Source of the DNA: Ahrensia sp.
GTDB taxonomy: Bacteria; Pseudomonadota; Alphaproteobacteria; Rhizobiales; Rhizobiaceae
Reading direction: 5' to 3'
Assembly (NCBI GenBank): GCA_002698425.1
Contig: NZXU01000065.1
Coordinates: 1 to 64,000, forward strand
Length of the DNA stretch: 64,000 nucleotides
Position 1 is the first letter of the stretch; every line of letters begins with the position of its first letter. This document shows positions 51,499 through 62,299 of the stretch, piece by piece. Both the position numbers and the translations under genes were made by a program. The notes under the pieces are model-generated. The model saw only the letters and a program-made list of their open reading frames with translations. It did no database searches and was not told the origin of the DNA.

Positions 51499-52053
51499 CT
51501 ACAGCGGCTGGTATTCGAATTTCTGACCGCCTACGGACGCTTCGGCCATCAGGCCACCCTTGGCCATGATGAACACTGCTACGCCTTTCTCGTAACTGGT
51601 CGTCTTGGCCGCCCCGGCGGTGGCGGCGATCGCCGTGGCCTGGGCCGAGAACTCGAAGTTGCCGCGCTGAAAAGTGCGCATTGCGGCTTCGTCCTGGAAG
51701 AAGATGATCTGGGCAAAGTTCTGAACCCCGATCTGCAATCCGACCGTTCCCTGCACGCTGCTGGTCGTGCCCGCCGGCTCCCCGCGCTCGAATACCACGC
51801 CGCGCCCGTAGGAACCGCCCACCCCGAAACCGCCCTTGTTCATGCTCGGGAACACTGCATAGCCATGGGCGTGGTTGACCCAGTCCTGCAAACCGGGGTC
51901 GCTGTCGACGAAACGCACCACGGCGGCTCGCGCGTCGGCAATCATCACGTTGTCCGACGGCTTGCTGGCGCAGCCTCCGGCGATCAATGCAGCAATCGCG
52001 ATTGCGAACATGAAGAACGATCGTCCAAATGTGCCTGCTGTTCGGTATGCCAT
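51499..52053 (-). CDS. SYLF/Ysc84-domain lipoprotein
   Basis: Secreted 184-aa protein with a lipoprotein-like signal (MAYRTAGTFGRSFFMFAIAIAALIAGGC, cited as MFAIAIAALIAGGC; predicted Cys28). The SYLF (lipid-binding Ysc84) domain follows: GYAVFPSMNKGGFGVGGSYGRG, VGLQIGVQNFAQIIFFQDEAAMRTF (as GVQNFAQIIFFQDEAAM) and a C-terminal YEKGVAVFIMAKGGLMAEASVGGQKF. The domain binds lipids in eukaryotes; bacterial function is unknown. AGGAG lies eight bases upstream. It is 31 nt downstream of the ABC exporter gene and may be cotranscribed. Confidence 0.87.
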   Translation of the reverse strand: MAYRTAGTFGRSFFMFAIAIAALIAGGCASKPSDNVMIADARAAVVRFVDSDPGLQDWVNHAHGYAVFPSMNKGGFGVGGSYGRGVVFERGEPAGTTSSVQGTVGLQIGVQNFAQIIFFQDEAAMRTFQRGNFEFSAQATAIAATAGAAKTTSYEKGVAVFIMAKGGLMAEASVGGQKFEYQPL

Positions 52054-52084
52054 GCGTCGGGCTCCTGGTGGTTTCAGTACGGGT

Positions 52085-53890
52085 TCAGATTGTATCGACG
52101 GCTTCCGGTTCCGCGACTTCGTCGGGAAACTGCAACTGCGCCAGTCGCCGGTAAAGCCCGGAGTCACGCATCAATTCGTCGTGGGTCCCCTGCTCGACGA
52201 GTTCTCCGTTTTCGATCACGAGAATGCGGTCGGCGCGCCTGACCGTCGCCAGGCGGTGCGCGATGACCAGTACGGTGCGGTCGCGACTGGCCTCGTCGAT
52301 GGCCTGCTGCACCAGGCGCTCGCTTTCGGCGTCCAGGCTGGCGGTGGCCTCGTCCAGCAGCAGGATGCTGGGGGTCTTGATCAGGGCGCGGGCAATGGCG
52401 AGGCGCTGTCGCTGTCCGCCGGAAAGCCGGATGCCGCGCTCGCCGAGGAACGCGTCGTAGCCTTCGGGAAGCGCGTGAATGAAATCGTGCGCCTGGGCCA
52501 GCCTCGCGGCATCGCGAACCTGCTCGTCCAGCGCCTCCGGCCTGCCGTAACGCAGGTTGTAGGCGGCCGTGCCGGAAAACAGCACCACGTCCTGCGACAC
52601 CAGTCCGAGCGCCGCGCGGAGGTCTGTCGGGTCGTAGTCCCGGATGTCGTGCCCGCCGATCAGCACGCGGCCCGAATCCGGGTCGTAAAAACGCAGGATC
52701 AGCTGGAAGATCGTGCTCTTGCCGGCGCCCGACGGACCCACCAGCGCCACGGTTTCACCCGGGTTGACTTCGAAATCCAGATGCTTGAGCACAGGTTCGT
52801 CTGGCCTCGACGGGTAGGCGAACGTCACGCCGGAAAAGGCAAGTCCGACCGAACCGGCCGGGAATACCGCGGGCTCTTCGGCCTTGGGCAGGCTGTTGGT
52901 GGCGGTCAGCAGGTCGGCCAGCCGCTCCATCGCGCCGGCGGCCCGCTGGACACCGCCCCAGACCTCGCTGAGCGAGGCCGTGGACCCGGCCGCCAGCAGG
53001 GCGTAGAGCACGAACTGGCTGAGCTGGCCCGGGCTCAGCCGGTCGTCCAGCACGGCGTGCGCGCCAAGCCACAGCACGAAAGTCACCGCGCCGAAGGTCA
53101 GCACGATGACCAGCACGATCAGGATGGTGGTTGCGAAGATCCGGCTTTTCTGGGCATCGAAGGCGCTCTCGACCTGTCCGGCGAAGGTGTCCGATTCGCG
53201 CCCCTCCTGGGCAAAGGCCTGAACCGTCGGCACCGCGTTTATGGTCTCGTCTCCGTGCGCCGAGAAATCGGCAACACGATCCTGCGCATCACGCGACAGG
53301 CGCCGTACCCATCGGCCCAGAACCATGACGGGCAAAGCCACCAACAGAATCATCAGGCCGATGACACCGGCCAGCGAAGGTGCCGTGACCACGAGCATGA
53401 TGGAACTGGCAATCAGCATCAGCAGATTGCGCACGGCCACCGATGCACTGGAGCCGATCAGCGATTCGACCAGCGTCGTGTCGGTGTTGAGCCTTGAGAG
53501 CACCTCGCCGGTGCGCGTGGTGGCGAAGAACTCCGGCTCCATCCGGATGACCTGCGAATAAACATCGCGTCGAAGATCGGTGACGATTCGCTGTCCCAGC
53601 CATGACACCCAGTAAAACCGCATGCCGCCGGCCACGGCCATCAACGTCGCGGCGCCGAAAAGCAGCCAGAACCAGAGATTGATGGTATCGGGATCGTCGG
53701 CCATGAAGCCCTTGTCGATGACCTGCCCGACCGCCGCCGGAATCGCGATGGTGCCGGCGGCCGCCAGGGTCAGGAACAGGCCGATAAGCCCGATCTGGAG
53801 CTTGTAGCGGCGAACATAGGGCTTGAGCGCCTTCAGCGAAGTGACGTTGCGGCTGCTCGGCCGATCCTTGATCTGCTGCTGGTCAGTCAT
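52085..53890 (-). CDS. ABC transporter, fused permease/ATPase (MsbA/MDR type)
   Basis: Half-transporter exporter of 601 aa. Six membrane segments occupy about residues 30-320; the ATPase has Walker A LVGPSGAGKSTIFQLI near residue 395, Q-loop LVSQDVVLFSGTAAYNL, signature GIRLSGGQRQRLAIARAL and Walker B ILLLDEATASLDAESE. It would work as a homodimer. The branch includes lipid and drug exporters; substrate is not decidable from sequence. The ATG ends the minus-strand gap of 97 nt after rarD. Confidence 0.92.
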   Translation of the reverse strand: MTDQQQIKDRPSSRNVTSLKALKPYVRRYKLQIGLIGLFLTLAAAGTIAIPAAVGQVIDKGFMADDPDTINLWFWLLFGAATLMAVAGGMRFYWVSWLGQRIVTDLRRDVYSQVIRMEPEFFATTRTGEVLSRLNTDTTLVESLIGSSASVAVRNLLMLIASSIMLVVTAPSLAGVIGLMILLVALPVMVLGRWVRRLSRDAQDRVADFSAHGDETINAVPTVQAFAQEGRESDTFAGQVESAFDAQKSRIFATTILIVLVIVLTFGAVTFVLWLGAHAVLDDRLSPGQLSQFVLYALLAAGSTASLSEVWGGVQRAAGAMERLADLLTATNSLPKAEEPAVFPAGSVGLAFSGVTFAYPSRPDEPVLKHLDFEVNPGETVALVGPSGAGKSTIFQLILRFYDPDSGRVLIGGHDIRDYDPTDLRAALGLVSQDVVLFSGTAAYNLRYGRPEALDEQVRDAARLAQAHDFIHALPEGYDAFLGERGIRLSGGQRQRLAIARALIKTPSILLLDEATASLDAESERLVQQAIDEASRDRTVLVIAHRLATVRRADRILVIENGELVEQGTHDELMRDSGLYRRLAQLQFPDEVAEPEAVDTI

Positions 53891-53987
53891 CGATTGGTGT
53901 TGTTTCCGATTCGATCAATTGGCTGCGCGAATCCGCGCAATCCGGGATTCCGGCCGGTCTGCGCCCGTGCGTCGGGTCACGACGATG

Positions 53988-54932
53988 TTAACCGGTACGG
54001 CGCATGGACTCGGCGACAATCCGCCGCTGCTGGCGGGTACGTTGCCAGATCGCACCCGTGTAGAGCGCCAGCGCCGACCATATGGCGCCAAAAGCCACCG
54101 CATGGTGGATTGTAAACGGCTCGCGAAACAGGAACACGGCGAGGCAGAAAGAAATCGACGGCGCGAGGTACTGCATCAGGCCAACCGTGATCAGCGGGAG
54201 GCCGCGCGCGGCGGTCGCGAACAGCACGAGCGGAATCACGGTGACCAGGCCGGTGCCGATCAGCAGCAGATCCTGGGCCAGGCCGAGGTCGCCGAAGACG
54301 ATTTCGCCGTGGCGCGAGGTCCAGAAGAGCCACAACAGCGCCAGCGGCATCATCATCAGGGTCTCCCAGAACAGTCCGACCATGGGACCGACGTCGGTTA
54401 CCTTTCGGACCAGCCCGTAAAGACCGAAACTGAAGGCCAGCGCCAGGGCCAGCCACGGCGGCTCGCCGACCTGCACGGTCAGGTAGATCGTCCCGGCCGC
54501 GGCCAGGCCGACCGCAATGACCTGGGCGCCATACATCCGCTCGCGCAGCACAAGGGTGCCCAGCAGCACGCTGACCAGCGGATTGATGAAATAGCCCAGG
54601 CTGGTCGAAAGGACCTGGTCCGAATTGACCGCGTAGACGAATACCAGCCAGTTGACCGCCACCAGCGCGCCGCTGAGCATCAGCGCAGCCGCCACCTTCC
54701 TGTTGATTGCGACGTGCGCGCGGAAATTTCGCCGGTTGCGAAGCGTGAGCACCAGCGCCAGGAAACCCACCGACCAGATCACGCGATGGGCGATGATCTC
54801 GTCGGCGCCGGCAAAGGCGACAAGCTTGAAATAAAGCGGCACCAGGCCCCAGAAGGAATAGGCCCCGAGACCGGCAACCAGCGCCTTTCGGGCGGTATCG
54901 CCGGCATGATCCTGCATCACGCGATCAGTCAT
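53988..54932 (-). CDS. rarD: EamA-family transporter RarD
   Basis: Ten-segment DMT-superfamily permease, 314 aa, of the RarD type: FWGLVPLYFKLVAFAGADEIIAHRVIWS (as FWGLVPLYFKLVAF and DEIIAHRVIWS) and NWLVFVYAVNSDQVLSTSLGYFINPLVSVLLG (as NWLVFVYAVNSDQVLSTSLG and YFINPLVSVLLG) are diagnostic. It also has MQYLAPSISFCLAVFLF near residue 260. RarD was named for chloramphenicol sensitivity; its physiological substrate is unknown. It follows the AsmA-like gene after 43 nt. Confidence 0.92.
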   Translation of the reverse strand: MTDRVMQDHAGDTARKALVAGLGAYSFWGLVPLYFKLVAFAGADEIIAHRVIWSVGFLALVLTLRNRRNFRAHVAINRKVAAALMLSGALVAVNWLVFVYAVNSDQVLSTSLGYFINPLVSVLLGTLVLRERMYGAQVIAVGLAAAGTIYLTVQVGEPPWLALALAFSFGLYGLVRKVTDVGPMVGLFWETLMMMPLALLWLFWTSRHGEIVFGDLGLAQDLLLIGTGLVTVIPLVLFATAARGLPLITVGLMQYLAPSISFCLAVFLFREPFTIHHAVAFGAIWSALALYTGAIWQRTRQQRRIVAESMRRTG

Positions 54933-54975
54933 GCGACCGGGACCTGCGCCGGCGCGCGGGGCTCGTCAGGCAAGC

Positions 54976-56739
54976 TCACCCACCGTCGCTGCCGTCTTCC
55001 TTTTCCTCTTCCCGCTCGCTGCGCTTCTTCAGGAAATCCATGACGCGCCGACCGGCTTCCTCCTTGAGCGCCTCGCCCACATCGGGCACCAGTCTTGGCT
55101 GGGTCAGCGTGCCCTCCAGCGCGATCGGAATCTGGTTTAGGCGCTCGCCCTCGACCCGAATCTGCCCGTCCAGGCTGAGGTCCGCCATGCCCAGCCGGAC
55201 GTCTCCGCTGATGCCCAGCAGTTCGGTGATGATCTGCATTCCCGGAAGGCTGATCGTGCCGTCCTGGATCGAGAGAACGCCTTCCAGCGTCTGGAACTCT
55301 GTCGTGCCGCCGACGCCCGTCCTGACCGCCTCGGCTATGTTGCGTGCGGCCAGGCTCTCCACCATGCCGTCAAGGTTCAAGCCCTTGATGCTGCCGTCGC
55401 GGAAGTCGTATTCGCCGTCGCCGCTCAGCGAGCCCAGAATCGATTTCACGTCCAGGCCGCGAGCGTTCAGTTCCAGATCCAGGACACCCGAGCCGGTCAG
55501 GAACCGGTCCATGCCCCAGGGCGCCAATGCCTGCCCGAGGTTTTCCAGGTCGAATACCGGCGACAGGCTTACCGAGGGCGGCTCGGCATTGAGGTCCACC
55601 CGGCCGACCGCGTCCAGTCGTCCGCCGGCCAGCGCGCCGGAGAGCGGATCTATGGTCACGATGCCGTTCTTCGCCAGCAGCCGGGTACGAATGCTGTTCA
55701 GGGTCAGCCCCGAGATCTTCATTTCTTCCAGGGTCAGTTCGGCGTCCAGGTCCATATCGCGGAGCAACAGCAACGGCGAATCCTCGGGCGCGTCGCCGGC
55801 ACTATCGCCATCAACATCACCGCCAGCCTCCGGCGACTGGGTCGGTGCGGCCGGCAGCGACGCCAGCAACGCGTCGACGTCCAGCATCTCGCCTTCCAGC
55901 GTCGCCTCTATCATCGGGCGCGGACCGTCGGTATAGGAAAACGCGGCCTCGAACTCGCTGTCACCGAGGCGAATGCGTCCGTCGCTGAAGCTCGCCGCCA
56001 TCGGCGGTCCCGGCTGGATTTCACCACTGCCGGAAAGACCCATCGCCACGCCGGAGAGATCGGCGTCCACTTCCAGGCGCGCGATCTGGATCGGGCCGGC
56101 GCCGGAAGGCACGACGACTTCGCCCTTGAGATCGATGTCGCTGATCACGGGCGGATCGCCGAGGCTGCCCTGGAATTCGAACGGTACCGGCTTGTCGTAG
56201 CTGAACGAATCGACCTGGAGACGTTCGACGACGAAGACCTGGCGCGAATCCGTCGCGGCGTCGGTCACGTTCAACCTTATGCCGCTGAGCAGGATCTGGC
56301 CGGTCGATACGCTGGATCGCGGCGCATCGGTTTCGGCCGGTGCGTCCCCGCCGGCCAGTCCGTCCAGCGAACTGACGCCCGACAGGTCGGTATGGATGTT
56401 GACCTCGGCCTTCTGCAGGCCGATATCACCGGTTTCCACGTTCCCGCTGAGCAGCGGCATCAGCGAAAGCGACATGCGGAACTCATCGGCCGTGAAGAGA
56501 TCCGGGCCGCTGTAGTTTTCCGGCCCCGACAACTCGACATCCGAGGCCACCAGGGAAATGCCGGGGAAGAAGTCGAGCTTGAGCGGGCCGTTGATGATCA
56601 GCTCGCGACCCGTTTGCGCCCGGACCTGCTCGGTCGCGATCTGCTTGAGCTTCTCTTCATCGAAGTACAGCACCAGGGTGGCCCAGAGACCCAGGATGAT
56701 CACCACGATTGCGGCTAGAAAGATCAAAAGGGTACGCAT
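54976..56739 (-). CDS. AsmA family protein
   Basis: Inner-membrane-anchored periplasmic protein of 587 aa. One N-terminal membrane segment (LLIFLAAIVVIILGLWATLVL) is followed by an AsmA domain (GREFLINGPLKLDFFPGISL-like: RELIINGPLKLDFFPGISL, then SDVELSGPENYSG). A long beta-rich middle has an acidic linker (about 305-325), and an AsmA-C-type end (LDLELNARGLDVKSILGSLSG). The tail is highly charged (KKRSEREEEKEDGSDGG). Family members span the envelope and are implicated in phospholipid or outer-membrane homeostasis. The start at MRTLLIF has GGAGA six bases upstream; two earlier in-frame starts lack this. Confidence 0.87.
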   Translation of the reverse strand: MRTLLIFLAAIVVIILGLWATLVLYFDEEKLKQIATEQVRAQTGRELIINGPLKLDFFPGISLVASDVELSGPENYSGPDLFTADEFRMSLSLMPLLSGNVETGDIGLQKAEVNIHTDLSGVSSLDGLAGGDAPAETDAPRSSVSTGQILLSGIRLNVTDAATDSRQVFVVERLQVDSFSYDKPVPFEFQGSLGDPPVISDIDLKGEVVVPSGAGPIQIARLEVDADLSGVAMGLSGSGEIQPGPPMAASFSDGRIRLGDSEFEAAFSYTDGPRPMIEATLEGEMLDVDALLASLPAAPTQSPEAGGDVDGDSAGDAPEDSPLLLLRDMDLDAELTLEEMKISGLTLNSIRTRLLAKNGIVTIDPLSGALAGGRLDAVGRVDLNAEPPSVSLSPVFDLENLGQALAPWGMDRFLTGSGVLDLELNARGLDVKSILGSLSGDGEYDFRDGSIKGLNLDGMVESLAARNIAEAVRTGVGGTTEFQTLEGVLSIQDGTISLPGMQIITELLGISGDVRLGMADLSLDGQIRVEGERLNQIPIALEGTLTQPRLVPDVGEALKEEAGRRVMDFLKKRSEREEEKEDGSDGG

Positions 56740-56809
56740 GTACGGTCTCCGACGTGGATTTCGCGCCATTGTAACTCCGGGAAGCACCGGTACGCGCCGG
56801 GCCGGCAGG

Positions 56810-56839
56810 GCGGACAACGCGTGTTGTCCGCGCTTTTTT
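56810..56839 (+). terminator. Terminator-shaped hairpin facing the + strand between sufS and asmA
   Basis: Perfect 9-bp stem GCGGACAAC/GTTGTCCGC, 4-nt loop, then CGCTTTTTT on the + strand. The genes on both sides run on the minus strand, where the hairpin lacks a T-run, so its apparent direction is antisense to them. Confidence 0.5.
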
Positions 56840-56859
56840 CATGGCGAAAAAGCCGTTTT

Positions 56860-58128
56860 TCAGGCGAGCATCTCGCGCGCCTTCCCGAGTGCGTCGAGGA
56901 ATACGTCGATTTCGTCGGTCGTGTTGTAGACGCCGAACGAAATCCGTGCCGTCGCCGGCACTTCGAAGAACTGCATTACCGGCATGGCGCAGTGGTGCCC
57001 GGTGCGGATCGCCACGCCGAAGTGATCGACGATGGTGCCTATATCGTTGGGATGAGCGCCTTCCAGCGTGAACGAAACCACTGGACCCTTTTGCTCGGCC
57101 GTACCGATGATGGTCAGTCCGTCGATGGCCTCCATTCGCTCGGTGGCGTAGGCCAGCAGCTGCGCTTCATGACGCGCGATCGCCTCGATGCCGGTTCGCT
57201 GAATGAAGCGAAACGCCTCGCCCATGCCGATGACGCCGGCGATATTGGGCGTGCCGGCCTCGAACTTGTGCGGCAGGTCGTTGTAGGTGGTCTCGTCGAA
57301 GCTCACCCGCGTGATCATCTCGCCGCCGCCCTGCCACGGCGGCATCGCTTCCAGCAACGCCTCGCGCCCGTAGAGCACGCCGACGCCGGTGGGGCCATAC
57401 ATCTTGTGTGCCGACAGGCAGTAGAAATCGCATCCCAGCGCCTGCACGTCGACGTCCACGTGCGGCGTCGCCTGGGCCCCGTCGACCAGGGTTGCGACCC
57501 CGTGTTCGCGCGCGATCCGGCACACCTCGGCGACAGGATTCACGGTGCCGAGCGCGTTGGAGACGTGGACGATCCCGATCAGGCGAGTGCGCTCGTTGAT
57601 CAGCGCTTCCAGTTCGTCGACCAGCAGTTCGCCGCGCCGGTTGATCGGCGCCACCTTGAGCACTGCACCCGTCTGTTCGCACAGAAGCTGCCACGGGACG
57701 ATATTGGAATGGTGCTCCATGTGGGTGATCAGGATCTCGTCGCCCGGCTGGATTTTCGGCCTCAGGAACGACTGTGCGACAAGGTTGACCGCCTCGGTGG
57801 TGCCGCGGGTGAAAACGATCTCGCGGTCGCTCTCGGCGTTCAGATGCCGTCGCACGGTCGATCGCGACTGCTCGAACGCCTCGGATGCCTCGACGCTGAG
57901 CTGGTGGACGCCACGATGGACGTTGGCGTTATACCGACTGTAGAAACCGCTGACCGCGTCTATGACCGACTGCGGACGCTGCGCCGAGGCCGCGCTGTCC
58001 AGGTACACAAGCGGCTTGCCGTGCACTTCCCTGGAAAGGATCGGAAACTCGGCACGTACTCGCTCTACGTCCAGGCTCGAAGTCTCCGAATGGTCGTCTA
58101 TCTTTCGGCCCTCCAGCTTTGCGGCCAT
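56860..58128 (-). CDS. sufS: Cysteine desulfurase SufS
   Basis: PLP enzyme that takes sulfur from cysteine for Fe-S assembly; 422 aa. It has HRGVHQLSVEASEAFEQSR, the THMEHHSNIVPW motif, VDGAQATPHVDVDVQ, the PLP lysine in FYCLSAHKMYGPTGVGV, and the catalytic Cys in AIRTGHHCAMPVM near residue 373. The ATG shares its first base with the sufD stop (TGATG). No sufE or sufU gene lies in this operon as seen, so the sulfur acceptor must be elsewhere. Confidence 0.95.
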   Translation of the reverse strand: MAAKLEGRKIDDHSETSSLDVERVRAEFPILSREVHGKPLVYLDSAASAQRPQSVIDAVSGFYSRYNANVHRGVHQLSVEASEAFEQSRSTVRRHLNAESDREIVFTRGTTEAVNLVAQSFLRPKIQPGDEILITHMEHHSNIVPWQLLCEQTGAVLKVAPINRRGELLVDELEALINERTRLIGIVHVSNALGTVNPVAEVCRIAREHGVATLVDGAQATPHVDVDVQALGCDFYCLSAHKMYGPTGVGVLYGREALLEAMPPWQGGGEMITRVSFDETTYNDLPHKFEAGTPNIAGVIGMGEAFRFIQRTGIEAIARHEAQLLAYATERMEAIDGLTIIGTAEQKGPVVSFTLEGAHPNDIGTIVDHFGVAIRTGHHCAMPVMQFFEVPATARISFGVYNTTDEIDVFLDALGKAREMLA

Positions 58129-59348
58129 CACAGGTGCTCCTTGAGTCGGTCGGTCAGCCAGTCGCGCACCGCGCCCGACGCCATGGTGTCGAAGACCGCG
58201 GCGGCAAAACCGTACTTCAGCAGCGCGATCGCCTGCGCCTCGCTCAGTCCCCGCGAGCGCAGGTAGAAGCGCGCGTCGTCGTCGAGCTGGCCGATCGTCG
58301 CCCCGTGGCTCGCGGTCACGTCCTCGGCGTGAATTTCCAGTTCCGGCTTGGTATTGATGCGCGCATTTTCACTGAGCAGCAGGTTGCCGGTATTCATTTG
58401 CGAGTGACTGTCGTCGGCGCCGCGCAGGATGTGGATTCGCCCGTTGAACACGCCGGTCGACTGGTCGTCGGCCAGGATACGGAAGTTCTCGTGGCTTTCC
58501 GTACCGCCCACGCGGTGCTCTATCGCCGTGTGGTAATCGACCAGGGCGCGACCGGACAGCGTCGCAACGCCTGAAATGCCGGCCGTCGCGCCCGGCGACA
58601 CCAGTTCGGCCACCAGGTCCTGCCGGGTCAGCGGACCGCCGCCGTCGAGTATGAACGCCCTGTAAGCGGCCGCATCCGAAACGCGGGCCGCGGTGCGCTG
58701 GATGAGGGCGGTCTCGGCGAAGCATCTTTCGATGACGTGAGTCAGGCTGGACCGGGCACCCAGCCGGAGGTCCAGAACGCCGTTGATCAATCCGGCGCCC
58801 GGACCGCCCTGGGTTTCGATCAGCGTCAGCGTCGCACCCTCGGCCAGTTCCACACACAGTCTCGGGTGAACCGCCACATCGAATTCGTCGTCGCAGGTCG
58901 TGGCGACCACCAGCGGTTCGTCGGGTCGGCCGTCCACCCGCAGCTTCCAGCCCTGGTCGAAGCGCGCGAGGTTCAACCACGCGAACGCGTCGGCGGGACC
59001 GGTGTCGTCCAGCGCCGAAACATCGATGTCGGCCGGCAGCATGCCGGTCAGCGAGACGCCGTCGGGAAGCCGACAGCTGTCCGGGTCGAGGCGACCGTTG
59101 TGAAAATGGATCACGCCGGCCTCGAACGGATATGTCGGCAGCGACGGCGTCGCGGCCCGGTCGGGAACCGCGTCGCTGAATGTGCGCTTTTCCAGCAGGC
59201 CCAGCGGCAGGTATTTCCAGTTCTCTGTCTTGCGGTGCGGAAAGCCATGCTTCATCAGTACCTTCTGCGCCTTCCTGCGCAAGGCGCCGAAGCTGCCGTC
59301 GTCTTCGCCAGCGACCTGCGGCAGCAGTTTTTCGATCAGTGCCGACAT
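58128..59348 (-). CDS. sufD: Fe-S cluster assembly protein SufD
   Basis: Scaffold subunit of SufBC2D; 406 aa. N-terminal helical part with HGFPHRKTENWKYLPLGLL, then the right-handed beta-helix with LTLIETQGGPGAGLINGVLDL (as ATLTLIETQGGPGAG), and the C-terminal family block SHGATIGQLDDDARFYLRSRGLSEAQA (as ASHGATIGQLDDDARFYLRS). The His of SHGAT is the conserved cluster-assembly residue. It overlaps sufS and starts 6 nt after sufC. Confidence 0.95.
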   Translation of the reverse strand: MSALIEKLLPQVAGEDDGSFGALRRKAQKVLMKHGFPHRKTENWKYLPLGLLEKRTFSDAVPDRAATPSLPTYPFEAGVIHFHNGRLDPDSCRLPDGVSLTGMLPADIDVSALDDTGPADAFAWLNLARFDQGWKLRVDGRPDEPLVVATTCDDEFDVAVHPRLCVELAEGATLTLIETQGGPGAGLINGVLDLRLGARSSLTHVIERCFAETALIQRTAARVSDAAAYRAFILDGGGPLTRQDLVAELVSPGATAGISGVATLSGRALVDYHTAIEHRVGGTESHENFRILADDQSTGVFNGRIHILRGADDSHSQMNTGNLLLSENARINTKPELEIHAEDVTASHGATIGQLDDDARFYLRSRGLSEAQAIALLKYGFAAAVFDTMASGAVRDWLTDRLKEHL

Positions 59349-59354
59349 TCCGAA

Positions 59355-60104
59355 TCAGGCCTCCGCGGTATCGAGGAACGCGTAGCCCTCGCGCTCAAGG
59401 CGCTGGGCCAGCGACCGGTCGCCGCTCTCGGCGATCCGACCGTCGGACAGCACGTGGACGCGATCCGGCACGAGATATTCCAGCAACCGCTGGTAGTGCG
59501 TGATGACGATGAACGAGCGGTTCTCGTCGCGCAATCGGTTGACGCCCTCGGCGACCAGCTTGAGGGCGTCGATGTCCAGCCCGGAATCGGTCTCGTCGAG
59601 GATCGCCAGTTTGGGCTGCAGCACGGCGAGCTGGACGATTTCGTTGCGCTTCTTCTCGCCGCCGGAAAAACCTTCGTTGACCGCGCGCTTGAGCAGCGCT
59701 TCATCCATTTTCAGCGCCTTGAGCTGCTCGCGAACGGTCTTGAGGAAAGCCATGGAGTCGACCTCCTCCTCGCCCCGGGCCTTGCGCTGGGCGTTCAGAG
59801 CGGCACGCAGGAAATAGGCGTTGTTGACGCCCGGGATCTCGACCGGGTACTGCAGCGCCAGGAACAACCCGGCCGCGGCCCGCTGCTCGACCTCGAGCTC
59901 GAGCAGGTCCCGGCCGTCGAACTCGACCGAGCCGTCCGTGACCTCGTAGCCGTCACGGCCTGCCAGCGCGTACCCCAGCGTCGACTTGCCGGACCCATTC
60001 GGTCCCATGATCGCGTGCAGTTCGCCGGGCCCGACTTCCAGATCCAGCCCCTTGATGATTTCCTCGCCGCCGACGGCGACGTGCAGATTCTTGATGTTCA
60101 GCAT
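59355..60104 (-). CDS. sufC: Fe-S cluster assembly ATPase SufC
   Basis: ABC-type ATPase of the SufBC2D complex; 249 aa. Walker A AIMGPNGSGKSTLGYALAG near residue 33, Q-loop FLALQYPVEIPGVNN, signature EGFSGGEKKRNEIVQ and Walker B LAILDETDSGLDIDAL. Start MLNIKNLHV is the family N-terminus, with AGAGG five bases upstream; the open frame upstream runs into the repeat. It is cut off from sufB by a 187-nt gap containing a long inverted repeat. Confidence 0.95.
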   Translation of the reverse strand: MLNIKNLHVAVGGEEIIKGLDLEVGPGELHAIMGPNGSGKSTLGYALAGRDGYEVTDGSVEFDGRDLLELEVEQRAAAGLFLALQYPVEIPGVNNAYFLRAALNAQRKARGEEEVDSMAFLKTVREQLKALKMDEALLKRAVNEGFSGGEKKRNEIVQLAVLQPKLAILDETDSGLDIDALKLVAEGVNRLRDENRSFIVITHYQRLLEYLVPDRVHVLSDGRIAESGDRSLAQRLEREGYAFLDTAEA

Positions 60105-60133
60105 AAAACCTCTTGAAATATCAAATCTCTCAA

Positions 60134-60281
60134 GCCGCGGATGAACGCTGATGAACGCTGATGAAAATGGCAATCAAATTGGAGCCGCTTTGTCGACTCC
60201 ATTGCCGCCCTTCGCGCTTCCGGTGGTATTCCACGTTGCCGGCAAGCTTTTCATCCGTGTTCATCTGCGTCTATCCGCGGC
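60134..60281. repeat. Inverted repeat of GATGAACGC units between sufB and sufC
   Basis: Arms 60134-60167 (GCCGCGGATGAACGCTGATG...) and 60248-60281 pair at 29 of 34 positions around an 80-nt loop. Each arm is three tandem units of the type GATGAACGC. The outer GCCGCGGAT block is shared with the prfB-lysS repeat at 40161. It lies inside the suf operon, so a transcript from sufB to sufC would carry a long hairpin. Confidence 0.8.
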
Positions 60282-60291
60282 CGAATAGCTT

Positions 60292-61737
<1,446 letters not shown>

Positions 61738-61778
61738 GCCACACCATTGATGAATTTGATTGAAGACCGTTCAAGCGG

Positions 61779-62240
61779 CTACTTGGCCGATTCGCCAGGT
61801 ACGGGCGCCGCTCGAGTGACCAGTCGCAGTCCCGGGTTCCGCGGCGCGGCAAGATCGGCCAGCGTCAGCGAATCCAGTGCCCGCTCGACCGTCTCGCCGA
61901 TACGCTGCCAGTTCCCTTTCAGGCTGCAATCGTGCTCGCGCGAGCAAAGACCCGGTTCCAGCCCGCATTCTGTCAGTGCGATCGGACCTTCCATGGCGCG
62001 AATGATTGCGGCCACCGAGACTGAATCGGCCGGATCGTGCAGCCTGTAGCCGCCGTTGACGCCGCGCACCGAATCGATCAGCCCGGCCCGGGCCAGGGTC
62101 TTGAGTACCTTGGCCACCGTCGGCAATTCCAGCCGCGTGGCCTCGGCTACCTGCGAGGCCGACCAGCATTCGCCGGGGTGATCGGCCAGCTCGGCCATCA
62201 CCACGGTTGCATAGTCGGTCAACTTTCCAATTCTCAACAT
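61779..62240 (-). CDS. SUF-associated Rrf2-family regulator (IscR/SufR-like)
   Basis: Winged-helix Rrf2 repressor of 153 aa at the head of sufBCDS. N-terminus MLRIGKLTDYATVVMAELA, DNA-binding region with ASQVAEATRLELPTVAKVLKTLARAGLI (as LELPTVAKVLKTLARAGLI), the wing VRGVNGGYRLHDPA, and three cysteines in TECGLEPGLCSREHDCSL (spacing C-x6-C-x5-C) that would bind a [2Fe-2S] cluster as in IscR. Iron-sulfur status probably controls the operon by feedback. The long upstream open frame is shadow over intergenic DNA. Confidence 0.92.
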   Translation of the reverse strand: MLRIGKLTDYATVVMAELADHPGECWSASQVAEATRLELPTVAKVLKTLARAGLIDSVRGVNGGYRLHDPADSVSVAAIIRAMEGPIALTECGLEPGLCSREHDCSLKGNWQRIGETVERALDSLTLADLAAPRNPGLRLVTRAAPVPGESAK

Positions 62241-62299
62241 TTCCCGGCGTCCATTTCGGCCCTCACTGGTATAGTGCCACCGGCCGCGTGAAAAACAAG

